NCBI GenBank assembly: GCA_964511575.1
Contig: CAZEFM010000147.1
Coordinates: forward strand, 1 to 5,250
Direction: 5' to 3'
Source: CALKHT01 sp964511575
Lineage (GTDB): Bacteria > Planctomycetota > Phycisphaerae > Phycisphaerales > Phycisphaeraceae
DNA: 5,250 nucleotides
Under the pieces are notes generated by a model, which had not been told where the DNA came from, searched no databases, and saw only the letters and a list, made by a program, of their open reading frames with translations. Below are positions 1-5,250 of this stretch, in pieces (position 1 is the stretch's first letter; every line of letters starts with the position of its first letter). Position numbers and translations under genes: made by a program.

Positions 1-53
1 AGAGCATCGGACTGTCGATCCGAAGGTTGCGGGTTCGAGCCCCGTCACCCTCG
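1..53 (+). tRNA. tRNA-Asp (GTC), 5' end cut off by window edge
   Basis: This is the 3' part of a tRNA that reads aspartate codons GAC and GAU. The window begins at the 3' strand of the D arm (1-5). The anticodon stem is TCGGA (7-11) paired with TCCGA (19-23), with five perfect pairs. The seven-base loop CTGTCGA (12-18) puts U33 before anticodon GTC at 14-16. A five-base variable region (24-28) is followed by the T stem GCGGG/CCCGT (29-33 with 41-45, one G-U pair) and the T loop TTCGAGC (34-40). The 3' acceptor strand is CACCCTC (46-52). Base 53 is the discriminator G, as expected for tRNA-Asp. The next bases are CTT, so CCA is not encoded and must be added by the CCA-adding enzyme. The first 20 or so bases lie outside the window. 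Confidence 0.95.
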
Positions 54-58
54 CTTGG

Positions 59-102
59 AAAAAAAGAGACTTACGACTATCCGGTCGTAAGTCTTTTTTT
101 TT
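59..102 (+). terminator. Rho-independent terminator after tRNA-Asp
   Basis: A perfect 10-bp stem, GACTTACGAC (68-77) paired with GTCGTAAGTC (84-93), closes a six-base loop (78-83). Nine T residues (94-102) follow it directly. An A-rich stretch before the stem (59-65) can pair with the T tract, so the hairpin might also work on the opposite strand. It lies 15 bases past the end of the tRNA and insulates the tRNA transcript from the gene that follows. Confidence 0.93.
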
Positions 103-166
103 GGGGGACGCGAATGTATCTGTGGATTTCTGGAATCGATAACCTTTCACTGTTTGAGGCCCGGAC

Positions 167-610
167 ATGCCCAATTTGACCAGTGTGTTGCGTAGTGAGA
201 TTCGCCGGCTTGCGCGTCAGGAGACGCGTGCGGAGATCGCAACGCTTCGCAAGCAGGCGGCCCAGTACCGCAGGGACATCGCTGCGCTCAAACGCCAGAA
301 CGAGGAACTGCAGCGCCGCATGAAGTTCGTCGAGCGCCAGGAGCGCAAGCGGCTGACCAGCGACACGGTGTCGCAGGAGGCGGCGGACCAGGTGCGTTTT
401 TCACCCAAGTGGGTGGCGGCACACCGCAAGAAGCTGGGGCTGTCGGCTGCGGACTACGGTAAGCTGGTGGGGGTGAGCCTGCTGACGATCTACAACTGGG
501 AGCACGGCAAATCGTCGCCGCGCCGCAAGCAGTTGGCGCAATGGGCGGCGGTGCGGGATATCAAATCCAAGAGCGAAGCGCGCAAGCGTCTGGAGATGCT
601 CGGCAAGTAA
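167..610 (+). CDS. Coiled-coil protein with C-terminal Xre-type helix-turn-helix
   Basis: This 147-residue, strongly basic protein is probably a cytoplasmic DNA-binding regulator. Residues 8-60 are rich in Arg, Lys, Glu, Gln, Leu and Ala with heptad-like spacing (EIATLRKQAAQYRRDIAALK at 23-42), which predicts a long helix or coiled coil for dimerisation. Residues 78-130 form a compact Xre/Cro-like helix-turn-helix: LGLSAADYGKLVGVSLLTIY (90-109) followed by NWEHGKSSPRR. The 'S..TIYNWE.G...P' signature marks the recognition helix and the turn after it. The ATG at 167 is preceded by GAGG (156-159) at seven bases, a good ribosome site. It follows the tRNA terminator, so it should have its own promoter, but I see no clear -35/-10 pair in 103-150. 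Similar 'coiled coil plus Xre' proteins are widespread in bacteria. The target DNA is unknown. Confidence 0.87.
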   Translation: MPNLTSVLRSEIRRLARQETRAEIATLRKQAAQYRRDIAALKRQNEELQRRMKFVERQERKRLTSDTVSQEAADQVRFSPKWVAAHRKKLGLSAADYGKLVGVSLLTIYNWEHGKSSPRRKQLAQWAAVRDIKSKSEARKRLEMLGK

Positions 611-670
611 GTTGGGCGGGGGATGTGGGCGGGGGATTCCGGAGCCGAGGCTTGCGACGCGGCGCGCAGC

Positions 671-677
671 GGAGAGG
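671..677 (+). promoter_or_regulatory. Ribosome binding site fixing the start of the propeller gene
   Basis: GGAGAGG lies six bases before the ATG at 684. The reading frame stays open upstream to a TTG at 612, but that TTG has no ribosome site. Starting there would also place 24 Arg/Gly-rich residues before the signal peptide. This motif therefore supports ATG 684 as the true start. Confidence 0.75.
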
Positions 678-683
678 CATCGT

Positions 684-1976
684 ATGGGCGAGGTGGCTCG
701 GCGATTTCGTGGCTGGCGGGCGCTTGGCGCGGCGGTGCTGGGGCTGGCGTTGATGGGGCAGGGGCCGGCGAGTTGGCCCGAGTTCCGCGGGCCGGAGCAG
801 CAGGGGTATGTGGGGGATGCGAAGCTCGCCACGATGTGGAGCGAGTCGAGCAACGTCACATGGAAGACGCCGATCGAACATGCCGGCTGGTCGACGCCGG
901 TGGTGCTGGGCGATCAGGTCTGGCTCACCGGCGCGACGGATGATGGCAGGCGGATGTACGTTTACTGCGTCGACGCCGCGACGGGGGCCGTTCGCTTTGA
1001 GAAGCTGCTTTTTGAGAACGCCGACCCGGAACCGTTGGGCAACCGGGTGAACGGTTACGCCTCGTGTACGCCGGCGATCGAGCCGGGACGGGTGTACGTG
1101 CATTTCGGCAGCTACGGCACAGCCGCGATCGACACGCAGACGTTTGAAACGCTGTGGACGCGACGGGATCTGGCGTGCCGCCACTTTCGCGGGCCGGGCT
1201 CGTCGGTGATCGTGGTGGGAGACAGGCTCATCCTCACGATGGACGGTGTGGATGTGCAGTACGTGGTGGCGCTGGACAAGGCGACGGGCGCGACGGTGTG
1301 GCGGACGGACCGGTCGACGGTGTGGAACGACTACGATGCGAACGGCAACGTGATCGCGGAGGGCGATCTGCGGAAGGGGTACGGCACACCGCTGGTGATG
1401 GAGGTGGAGGGCCGGCCGTTGCTGGTGAGTGCGGGGGCGATGTCGGCGTTCGGTTACGACGCGGCAACGGGTGAGGAGCGGTGGAAGCTGGTGTACAACG
1501 GGTACAACGCGGCGTCGCGGCCGGTGCGGGTGGGAGAGCTGGCGGTGATCAACACATCGCATCCGCGTGCGACGCTGCTGGCGATCCGTCCCACGGCACG
1601 GGGCGAGGTCAAAGCCGAGGACATCGTGTGGGACTACAACCGTGGCGTGCCCATCAAGCCGTCGCCGACGGTGGTGGGCACGCGCATCTTCATGGTGAAC
1701 GATCAGGGCGTGGCGACGTGCCTCGATGGGGAAACGGGGCAGGAGATCTGGAAGGAGCGCATCGGCGGCAGCTACTCCGCTTCGCCGATCGCGACGGATA
1801 CGCACGTCTACTTCTTCAGTGAGACGGGTGAGACGGTCGTCGTGCCGGCCGATGGCACGTTCCGCGAGGTGGCGAAGAACAAGCTGGACGATGGTTTCAT
1901 GGCGTCGCCGGCGGTGGTGGGCGATGCGCTTTTCCTGCGCACCCGAACGCATCTGTATCGGGTGGAAGCAAAGTGA
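684..1976 (+). CDS. Exported PQQ-like beta-propeller repeat protein
   Basis: This 430-residue protein is predicted to be secreted or periplasmic. The signal peptide has RR-rich residues 6-12, a hydrophobic core at 13-24 and probable cleavage near GPAS (27-30). The mature start WPEFRGP (31-37) and the block NVTWKTPIEHAGWSTPVV (57-74) are typical of planctomycete PQQ_2/BamB-like propellers. Blade motifs of the form 'D..TG...W' occur at 96-105 (DAATGAVRFE), 150-158, 198-206 (DKATGATVW), 259-267 (DAATGEERW) and 348-356 (DGETGQEIW), so at least five blades are visible, more with degenerate ones. D216-Y-D-A-N-G looks like a partial calcium-loop motif. The family name does not imply PQQ binding: most members have no proven cofactor or enzyme activity and may be scaffolding or binding proteins. 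It lies 73 bases after the helix-turn-helix gene and converges with the gene ending at 2065. The family assignment is firm; the function is unknown. Confidence 0.9.
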   Translation: MGEVARRFRGWRALGAAVLGLALMGQGPASWPEFRGPEQQGYVGDAKLATMWSESSNVTWKTPIEHAGWSTPVVLGDQVWLTGATDDGRRMYVYCVDAATGAVRFEKLLFENADPEPLGNRVNGYASCTPAIEPGRVYVHFGSYGTAAIDTQTFETLWTRRDLACRHFRGPGSSVIVVGDRLILTMDGVDVQYVVALDKATGATVWRTDRSTVWNDYDANGNVIAEGDLRKGYGTPLVMEVEGRPLLVSAGAMSAFGYDAATGEERWKLVYNGYNAASRPVRVGELAVINTSHPRATLLAIRPTARGEVKAEDIVWDYNRGVPIKPSPTVVGTRIFMVNDQGVATCLDGETGQEIWKERIGGSYSASPIATDTHVYFFSETGETVVVPADGTFREVAKNKLDDGFMASPAVVGDALFLRTRTHLYRVEAK

Positions 1977-1990
1977 GTTGACCACGCATA

Positions 1991-2036
1991 GCACGGATGT
2001 GGCACGCGTGCCGTGCGACGTCGATACTCTCCGTGC
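1991..2036. repeat. Cluster of short inverted repeats between convergent genes
   Basis: The 88-base gap between the convergent stops (1977-2064) contains a perfect 12-base palindrome, GGCACGCGTGCC (2001-2012). It is nested in copies of one word: GCACGGA (1991-1997) can pair with CCGTGC (2011-2016) or with TCCGTGC (2030-2036). This gives alternative hairpins that could help end transcription from both sides. No T tract follows on either strand, so it is not a standard intrinsic terminator. It could also be a copy of a dispersed intergenic repeat. Confidence 0.4.
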
Positions 2037-2064
2037 CTTCGTCCCTCTGTCCCACCCCTGCCTC

Positions 2065-3594
2065 TCACTCCTCCCTTTCCAATCTCAACCGTTCGTCGGC
2101 GAGGTCGAGGCGGTACATGATCTGGTTGTAGTCGTAGCGTGGCGTGGGAAACGGTGCGGCGGAGAAGGTGTGGGAGTAGGTGCCTTCAAAGTAGATGAAT
2201 CGCCCCTCTTCCTCATCGAATTCAACGTGATGCTTGGGGTTGTAGAAGGTGTATTTGTCGTGGGTGACGATGCGTCGTGCCCAGCGCCAGGGGCCGTGCG
2301 GCGTGTCGGCTTCGCTGTACCACACCTCGCCGAGGAAGCTGTTGCGCCCGCCCATTTGCGTCGCGATCATGATCCATCGTTTGCGATAGGCGTTCCACGC
2401 CACCGTACCGCGATGCAGAAAGATCGACTCGTTGGTTTCGATGTCGCGCGTGGTGTGGAAGCAGTCGGCCTCCGCCAGGTGCCCCGCGTTGGCGAGCTCG
2501 CGCTGGCGGCTGGCATCGATGTAGGCGGTGTCGCGCTTCCAACCCCAGACCGCCCGGCCGGCACTATCCCGCTCAATGGCGGGGGCGGCGGCGTCGTAAC
2601 GGCTGCCGGGCTCGAGGCAGGTGAACGCTTCGTACTGCGACAGATCCGTCACCGCTTCCCAACGCGCTTCCACACGCAATACCTGATACGGGTCGCCGAA
2701 GGAGATGTACCGCTTGCCATTCACCTCGACGTTCATGGCGTGGCCGAACGGGTGGATGTCCACCGCGTCATCGAGCACGCGCAACAGTTCGAACGCTTCA
2801 TCCTCGTCGTTGTAAACGATCAGCCCATGATCGATGCGTTCACTCAACGTGCGGATGCGGTTGTAGTGGGCGAACATCCGCGGCTCACCATCGGGTCCGG
2901 GCACCACGCACAGGCCGTCCATCCAGATCGCGCCGGGGCCGGGCAGCGGGACCATGGCCCGGCTGAACCCATCCTCATCGACGAAATACTCGAGGTTGAT
3001 GCCCTGCTCGGGGTGGCTGCCGAACGGGCCGGGCAGGTCGGTGACCGCGCCGGACATTTTGAACATGCCCAACGGATACGATGCGCGGGAGGTGTCGCCC
3101 CAGAACCAGTAGAGCCTGCCGCGATATTCAGCGGTCATGACCGAGTCCTGTCCGAACACGCCGGCATTGAGAAGGGGATTGTCGATGGGCGTTGGTCGGC
3201 CGAGTATGACACTGTCGCGATAAATGCCTTCGCCGGTGACGCGGTAGAGGCGTTCGGCGATGTTGATGCGTTTGAGTTCGATGCGCGTGATCACGCCGGG
3301 TGTGACGCGCAGCTTTTTGCCGCGGAAGCCGAACCCGTCGGCCGGGTATTCGTAGCCGTGGCTGGTGATGTGGAAGTAGACGTCACGATGGGCGAGCGCG
3401 GGTTCATCGATGACGGCGAAGCCCCGGCTGTCGGTGTGGAAACGCACCTCGTTGATGGTGCGCAGCTCCACGAGCGGCACGCCGCGGCCCGTGTCGGCAT
3501 CGACAACTTCCACGGCGAACGGCAACACCTCTGACGCCGCCACGGTGCCGCACCCCATGGCGAAGACGAACCAGCACAACATCCATCTCTGCAT
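2065..3594 (-). CDS. Exported two-domain protein: Ig-like N-terminus plus DUF4185-like beta-propeller
   Basis: From ATG 3594 the protein has 509 residues. Residues 1-20 are a signal peptide (QRW n-region, hydrophobic WMLCWFVFAMGC, cleavage near TVAAS). AMGC (12-15) is only a weak lipobox. Residues 25-109 (VEVVDADTGRGVPLVELRTI ... TDSRGFAVIDEP ... HGY) resemble the carboxypeptidase-regulatory-like / Cna-B-type beta sandwich. Residues 117-500 look like a propeller of the DUF4185 / GH43-like kind: GQDSV (148-152), WFWGDTSR (163-170), WYSEADTPHGPW (425-436), FYNPKHHVEFD (450-460), YFEGTY (468-473) and PRYDYNQIMYRL (485-496). Known glycosidases of this fold use Asp/Glu at the propeller centre; I cannot assign catalytic residues here. 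A GTG in the same frame at 3603 abuts the preceding stop and would add three residues. I prefer ATG 3594, which has GAG eight bases upstream. The gene is translated after, and probably co-transcribed with, the EF-hand gene. Carbohydrate binding or cleavage is plausible but unproven. Confidence 0.85.
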   Translation of the reverse strand: MQRWMLCWFVFAMGCGTVAASEVLPFAVEVVDADTGRGVPLVELRTINEVRFHTDSRGFAVIDEPALAHRDVYFHITSHGYEYPADGFGFRGKKLRVTPGVITRIELKRINIAERLYRVTGEGIYRDSVILGRPTPIDNPLLNAGVFGQDSVMTAEYRGRLYWFWGDTSRASYPLGMFKMSGAVTDLPGPFGSHPEQGINLEYFVDEDGFSRAMVPLPGPGAIWMDGLCVVPGPDGEPRMFAHYNRIRTLSERIDHGLIVYNDEDEAFELLRVLDDAVDIHPFGHAMNVEVNGKRYISFGDPYQVLRVEARWEAVTDLSQYEAFTCLEPGSRYDAAAPAIERDSAGRAVWGWKRDTAYIDASRQRELANAGHLAEADCFHTTRDIETNESIFLHRGTVAWNAYRKRWIMIATQMGGRNSFLGEVWYSEADTPHGPWRWARRIVTHDKYTFYNPKHHVEFDEEEGRFIYFEGTYSHTFSAAPFPTPRYDYNQIMYRLDLADERLRLEREE

Positions 3595-3603
3595 GACGAT
3601 CAC

Positions 3604-4893
3604 TCAGTTGAACCAAATGGCGAAGCCGATGAACTGCCCCTGAAACTGTCGGTTGAGCCGCATCCAGAAATCGGGGTCGGTGACGCGGCCATCCTCGATG
3701 TACGGCACGGCTGCGGAGCCCTGCACCCAGAGCACCAGATCGAAACGACGCGGATCGGTGAACACGCGATGCAGGTTGAACCCCTTGCCGGGAAACCGCC
3801 AGTGAGGCAGCAGCGTGCGGCCGGCGAGAATGGCATCGGCTTCATCCAGAAACGCGTGCCAGCCGTCGATCATCTCCTGCGTCACGTTGACGTCCGGCAG
3901 TACACCCGTCTGCTTCGGGCTGGGTAACCATTCCCGATCGTCATCCGTCTCCGCGAGGATCGCTTTCCACGATGCCCGGCTCTGCGCGATCATTGCCTGC
4001 AGATGCGACAGCGCATGCTGCATTCGCGGCGGTTCGATGACGCGCCAGTTCATCAGATGAATCATCGCGATGGCGTCAGCAATGCGGTGCGTGATCTCGC
4101 CCTCGTTGCCTGTCAGGTCGGGAAAGGGCGATTGCACGTTCGGAAAGAAGATCTGCGCGGTGCGATCGAACATCTCCCGGCTGTCGTGGGCGAGATAGAA
4201 CTCGGTGAACGCCATGAGCAGATGACAGTAGCCGCGCATCCAGTGGACATCGCCCTGATCGAAGGCGATGACGAACGCGCGGGTTTCCTCGGGGATGTCG
4301 TCATCCAGATCAGCCTCGCGCTGTTCCCAGGGTGGTCGGCTCAGGGCGAGGTAGATGCGCCAGAACATTTCGTGATCGTCGACGACACCGTCGCCGTTCA
4401 GGTCCATGCGGATCAGGCCGAAGCGTACGGGAACTTTTACGTTGGGGTCGTCCACGCGCGCGAGGGTTGCCTCGGCTTTGGTGAGGTCGTCGGTGAACCG
4501 CTGCAGGATGGCACGGAAGTCGTCGTAGCTGATCGATGCGGGATCGTCGTTGTGCGACGTCGGCAGACGCAGCAGCGGCAGTTGCATCGTCGGGTCGGGA
4601 CGCAGCCCGTGATGATGCAGCGACTGAACAAGCGTTTCGACGCTGCGCAGAAACTGGATGATGCCCAGCGAGTAGCGGGTCTGGGCATCATCCGGCTCCG
4701 CTTCGAGACGCTTGGCGAGCGCTTCCTCACCCTCGGCGAGTTGACCCGTGCTGAGGTAGCGATCGAGTTCAGGCCACTGCCGTTCGTGGTAGGGCGCTGC
4801 GGCAGAGGCATGCGGGGTGTTCGCCGCGATGGCGATGAACGCGGCCAGAACGCTGAACAGCAGTGAGCGGCGAATGGGTGAGGCGAATGGCAT
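3604..4893 (-). CDS. Exported alpha-helical protein with TPR-like start and one EF-hand loop
   Basis: This 429-residue protein has no function I recognise. Residues 1-31 form a clear Sec signal peptide: basic IRRS, hydrophobic LLFSVLAAFIAIAA (11-24) and cleavage after ASA (29-31). Residues 43-82 (LDRYLSTGQLAEGEEALAKR, then LEAEPDDAQTRYSLGIIQFL) look like one or two TPR-like helical hairpins. Residues 164-175, DLNGDGVVDDHE, form a complete EF-hand loop with D1, N3, D5, D9 and E12 and Gly at position 6, so calcium binding is well supported. The rest (200-350) is mostly helical, with HWMRGYCHLLMAFTEFYLAH (217-236) and IADAIAMIHLMNWRV (271-285). The tail 385-429 is rich in aromatics (DLVLWVQGSAAVPYIEDGRV). 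ATG 4893 is preceded by AGGGG (complement of 4902-4906) at eight bases. The stop (3604-3606) abuts the next gene, suggesting translational coupling. Confidence 0.87.
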   Translation of the reverse strand: MPFASPIRRSLLFSVLAAFIAIAANTPHASAAAPYHERQWPELDRYLSTGQLAEGEEALAKRLEAEPDDAQTRYSLGIIQFLRSVETLVQSLHHHGLRPDPTMQLPLLRLPTSHNDDPASISYDDFRAILQRFTDDLTKAEATLARVDDPNVKVPVRFGLIRMDLNGDGVVDDHEMFWRIYLALSRPPWEQREADLDDDIPEETRAFVIAFDQGDVHWMRGYCHLLMAFTEFYLAHDSREMFDRTAQIFFPNVQSPFPDLTGNEGEITHRIADAIAMIHLMNWRVIEPPRMQHALSHLQAMIAQSRASWKAILAETDDDREWLPSPKQTGVLPDVNVTQEMIDGWHAFLDEADAILAGRTLLPHWRFPGKGFNLHRVFTDPRRFDLVLWVQGSAAVPYIEDGRVTDPDFWMRLNRQFQGQFIGFAIWFN

Positions 4894-4938
4894 GACGACG
4901 GCCCCTGACGTGGATCGGTGTGGAACGACACGGTCCTT

Positions 4939-4964
4939 CCCGGTTGATGGTTCAGTATACCGGG
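4939..4964. promoter_or_regulatory. Inverted repeat overlapping the -10 candidate of the minus-strand operon
   Basis: CCCGGT (4939-4944) and ACCGGG (4959-4964) form a perfect 6-bp inverted repeat with a 14-base spacer. The right arm touches the -10 candidate and the spacer covers the likely transcription start. This is a typical operator position for a dimeric repressor. The arms are short and GC-rich, so chance is a real alternative. Confidence 0.28.
4954..4959 (-). promoter_or_regulatory. Candidate -10 element for the two-gene minus-strand operon
   Basis: Read on the minus strand, bases 4959-4954 are TATACT, one mismatch from the sigma-70 -10 consensus and unusual in such GC-rich surroundings. 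The start of transcription would fall near 4947, giving a leader of about 54 bases before ATG 4893. No TTGACA-like -35 is present at 17 bases (the hexamer there is CCCGTC), so an activator or another sigma factor may be needed, or the match may be chance. Confidence 0.35.
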
Positions 4965-4982
4965 TGGGGGTGGCGGGACGGG
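4962..4982 (+). other. G-quadruplex-capable tract in the -35/spacer region
   Basis: Four G runs of three or more (4962-4964, 4966-4970, 4975-4977, 4980-4982) are separated by loops of one, four and two bases. This fits the standard G3+N1-7 pattern. The G-rich strand is the template strand for the operon starting at 4893, and the tract sits just upstream of its -10 candidate. A second, incomplete tract (three runs) lies at 5029-5042. Folding is inferred from the pattern only. Confidence 0.4.
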
Positions 4983-4983
4983 T

Positions 4984-5023
4984 GGTGATTTGGTGATTTG
5001 GCGAGTTGGTGATTTGGTGATGT
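4984..5023 (+). repeat. 8-base tandem repeat, five units
   Basis: The unit GGTGATTT is repeated at 4984, 4992 and 5008. Variant units GGCGAGTT and GGTGATGT occur at 5000 and 5016, and a decayed sixth copy, GGTGTGGG, begins at 5024. The period is exactly eight, so an open frame cannot be maintained as a simple codon repeat, and the tract lies outside any gene. Slipped-strand mispairing is the likely origin. Copy number may vary between strains. Confidence 0.85.
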
Positions 5024-5039
5024 GGTGTGGGGGTGGGTT

Positions 5040-5247
5040 GGGCTGTCGCCTCGCCGGTGGGGCGTTCTCACCCCCGCGGCTTTCTCCCCTCGCTGTTGTT
5101 CATTTCCATCGCGCGAGGTGGTTTGGAACGATGCAGAAGGGACGTGCGATGCACCGACGGTCGTTGGAGCACACCTGCGGTGCTCGATGGCGCAATGCGG
5201 AGGGGAGAAAGTCGCCGGGGGTCCAGGGGGCGGCGACAGAGCCCCCC
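5040..5247. repeat. Fold-back (imperfect inverted-repeat) intergenic element
   Basis: Several nested pairs match in order across this stretch. CTGTCGCC (5043-5050) pairs with GGCGACAG (5232-5239). GCGGCTTTCTCCCCTC (5076-5091) pairs with GAGGGGAGAAAGTCGC (5200-5215), 15 of 16 bases Watson-Crick plus one G-T. CCATCG (5106-5111) pairs with CGATGG (5185-5190). The C run at 5071-5075 also faces a G run at 5217-5220. A small hairpin, GAGCAC/GTGCTC (5167-5172 with 5180-5185), sits inside. The layout suggests a MITE-like or REP-like mobile or structured repeat. No transposase is present and no target-site duplication is evident. The right boundary may lie beyond the window. Confidence 0.5.
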
Positions 5248-5250
5248 TGG
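5223..5250. repeat. G/C-rich hairpin at window end
   Basis: CCAGGGGG (5223-5230) pairs perfectly with CCCCCTGG (5243-5250) around a 12-base loop. It competes with the outer arm of the larger fold-back element. No T tract is visible because the window ends here, so a terminator role for a neighbouring gene cannot be judged. Confidence 0.55.

Noticed and set aside
1..166. tRNA-Asp as an integration site for a genomic island
   Set aside because: tRNA 3' ends are frequent integration sites, but there is no integrase and no direct repeat of the tRNA end anywhere in the window.
612..683. 24-residue extension of the propeller protein from TTG 612
   Set aside because: There is no ribosome site, and it would bury the signal peptide behind an Arg/Gly-rich stretch. 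ATG 684 has GGAGAGG at ideal spacing.
684..1976. PQQ-dependent dehydrogenase
   Set aside because: The length (430 residues), simple blade repeats and lack of the dehydrogenase-specific cofactor and catalytic segments fit the non-enzymatic PQQ_2/BamB-like group instead. BamB itself is also not supported, since there is no lipobox and no BAM-related neighbour.
561..1994. 477-codon open frame on the minus strand
   Set aside because: It is antisense to the PQQ-like propeller gene. The product is Arg/His/Pro-rich throughout, as expected from reading the complement of GC-rich codons, and has no recognisable domain.
1726..3534. 602-codon open frame on the plus strand
   Set aside because: It overlaps the end of the propeller gene and lies antisense to the minus-strand propeller-like gene. 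Its product is low in sense, with runs of Arg and Val/Ala/Gly and no domain. The opposing frame has a signal peptide and coherent motifs. Long antisense frames are common in GC-rich genes.
4003..4866. 287-codon open frame on the plus strand
   Set aside because: It is antisense to the EF-hand protein gene, has no convincing start region or domain, and is explained by codon bias of the real gene.
5131..5250. Open frame from ATG 5131 running off the window end (40 codons)
   Set aside because: It runs through the fold-back arms and the terminal hairpin, has no properly spaced ribosome site and gives a low-complexity product. A partial gene cannot be fully excluded without the following sequence.

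Overview
The window is GC-rich bacterial DNA. It most likely comes from the phylum Planctomycetota or a close relative. The best evidence is the beta-propeller protein at 684-1976: right after its signal peptide it carries the WPEFRGP...G / MWS...NVTWKTPI...GWSTPVV...VWLT pattern that I associate with the very numerous secreted PQQ-like propeller proteins of planctomycetes. The other genes are of types often left 'hypothetical' in such genomes. The assignment rests on recalled family patterns, not on a database search.

Left edge (1-102): the 3' two thirds of a tRNA-Asp (anticodon GTC, CCA not encoded), followed at once by a strong intrinsic terminator. Then come two genes on the plus strand. 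The first (167-610) is a small protein with a basic coiled coil and a C-terminal Xre-type helix-turn-helix. The second (684-1976) is an exported PQQ-like beta-propeller protein. They are 73 bases apart, so co-transcription is possible, but nothing links their functions.

Middle and right (2065-4893): two genes on the minus strand converge on the propeller gene. The upstream one (3604-4893) encodes an exported alpha-helical protein with a TPR-like start and one textbook EF-hand calcium loop. The downstream one (2065-3594) encodes an exported protein with a predicted small beta-sandwich domain followed by a beta-propeller resembling DUF4185 / glycosidase-like folds. The stop codon of the first abuts a GTG start candidate of the second and lies nine bases before its ATG. 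They therefore look like a two-gene operon for cell-envelope or extracellular proteins of unknown function.

Right end (4894-5250): no convincing gene. It holds a candidate promoter for the minus-strand operon, overlapped by a small inverted repeat and flanked by a G-quadruplex-capable G-rich tract. Next come five 8-base tandem repeats, then a roughly 200-base fold-back region with nested inverted repeats that ends in a C/G-rich hairpin at the window edge. I see no CRISPR array, transposase, integrase, phage gene or recognised defence system. The least explained items are the two-gene exported operon and the repeat-rich DNA upstream of it.
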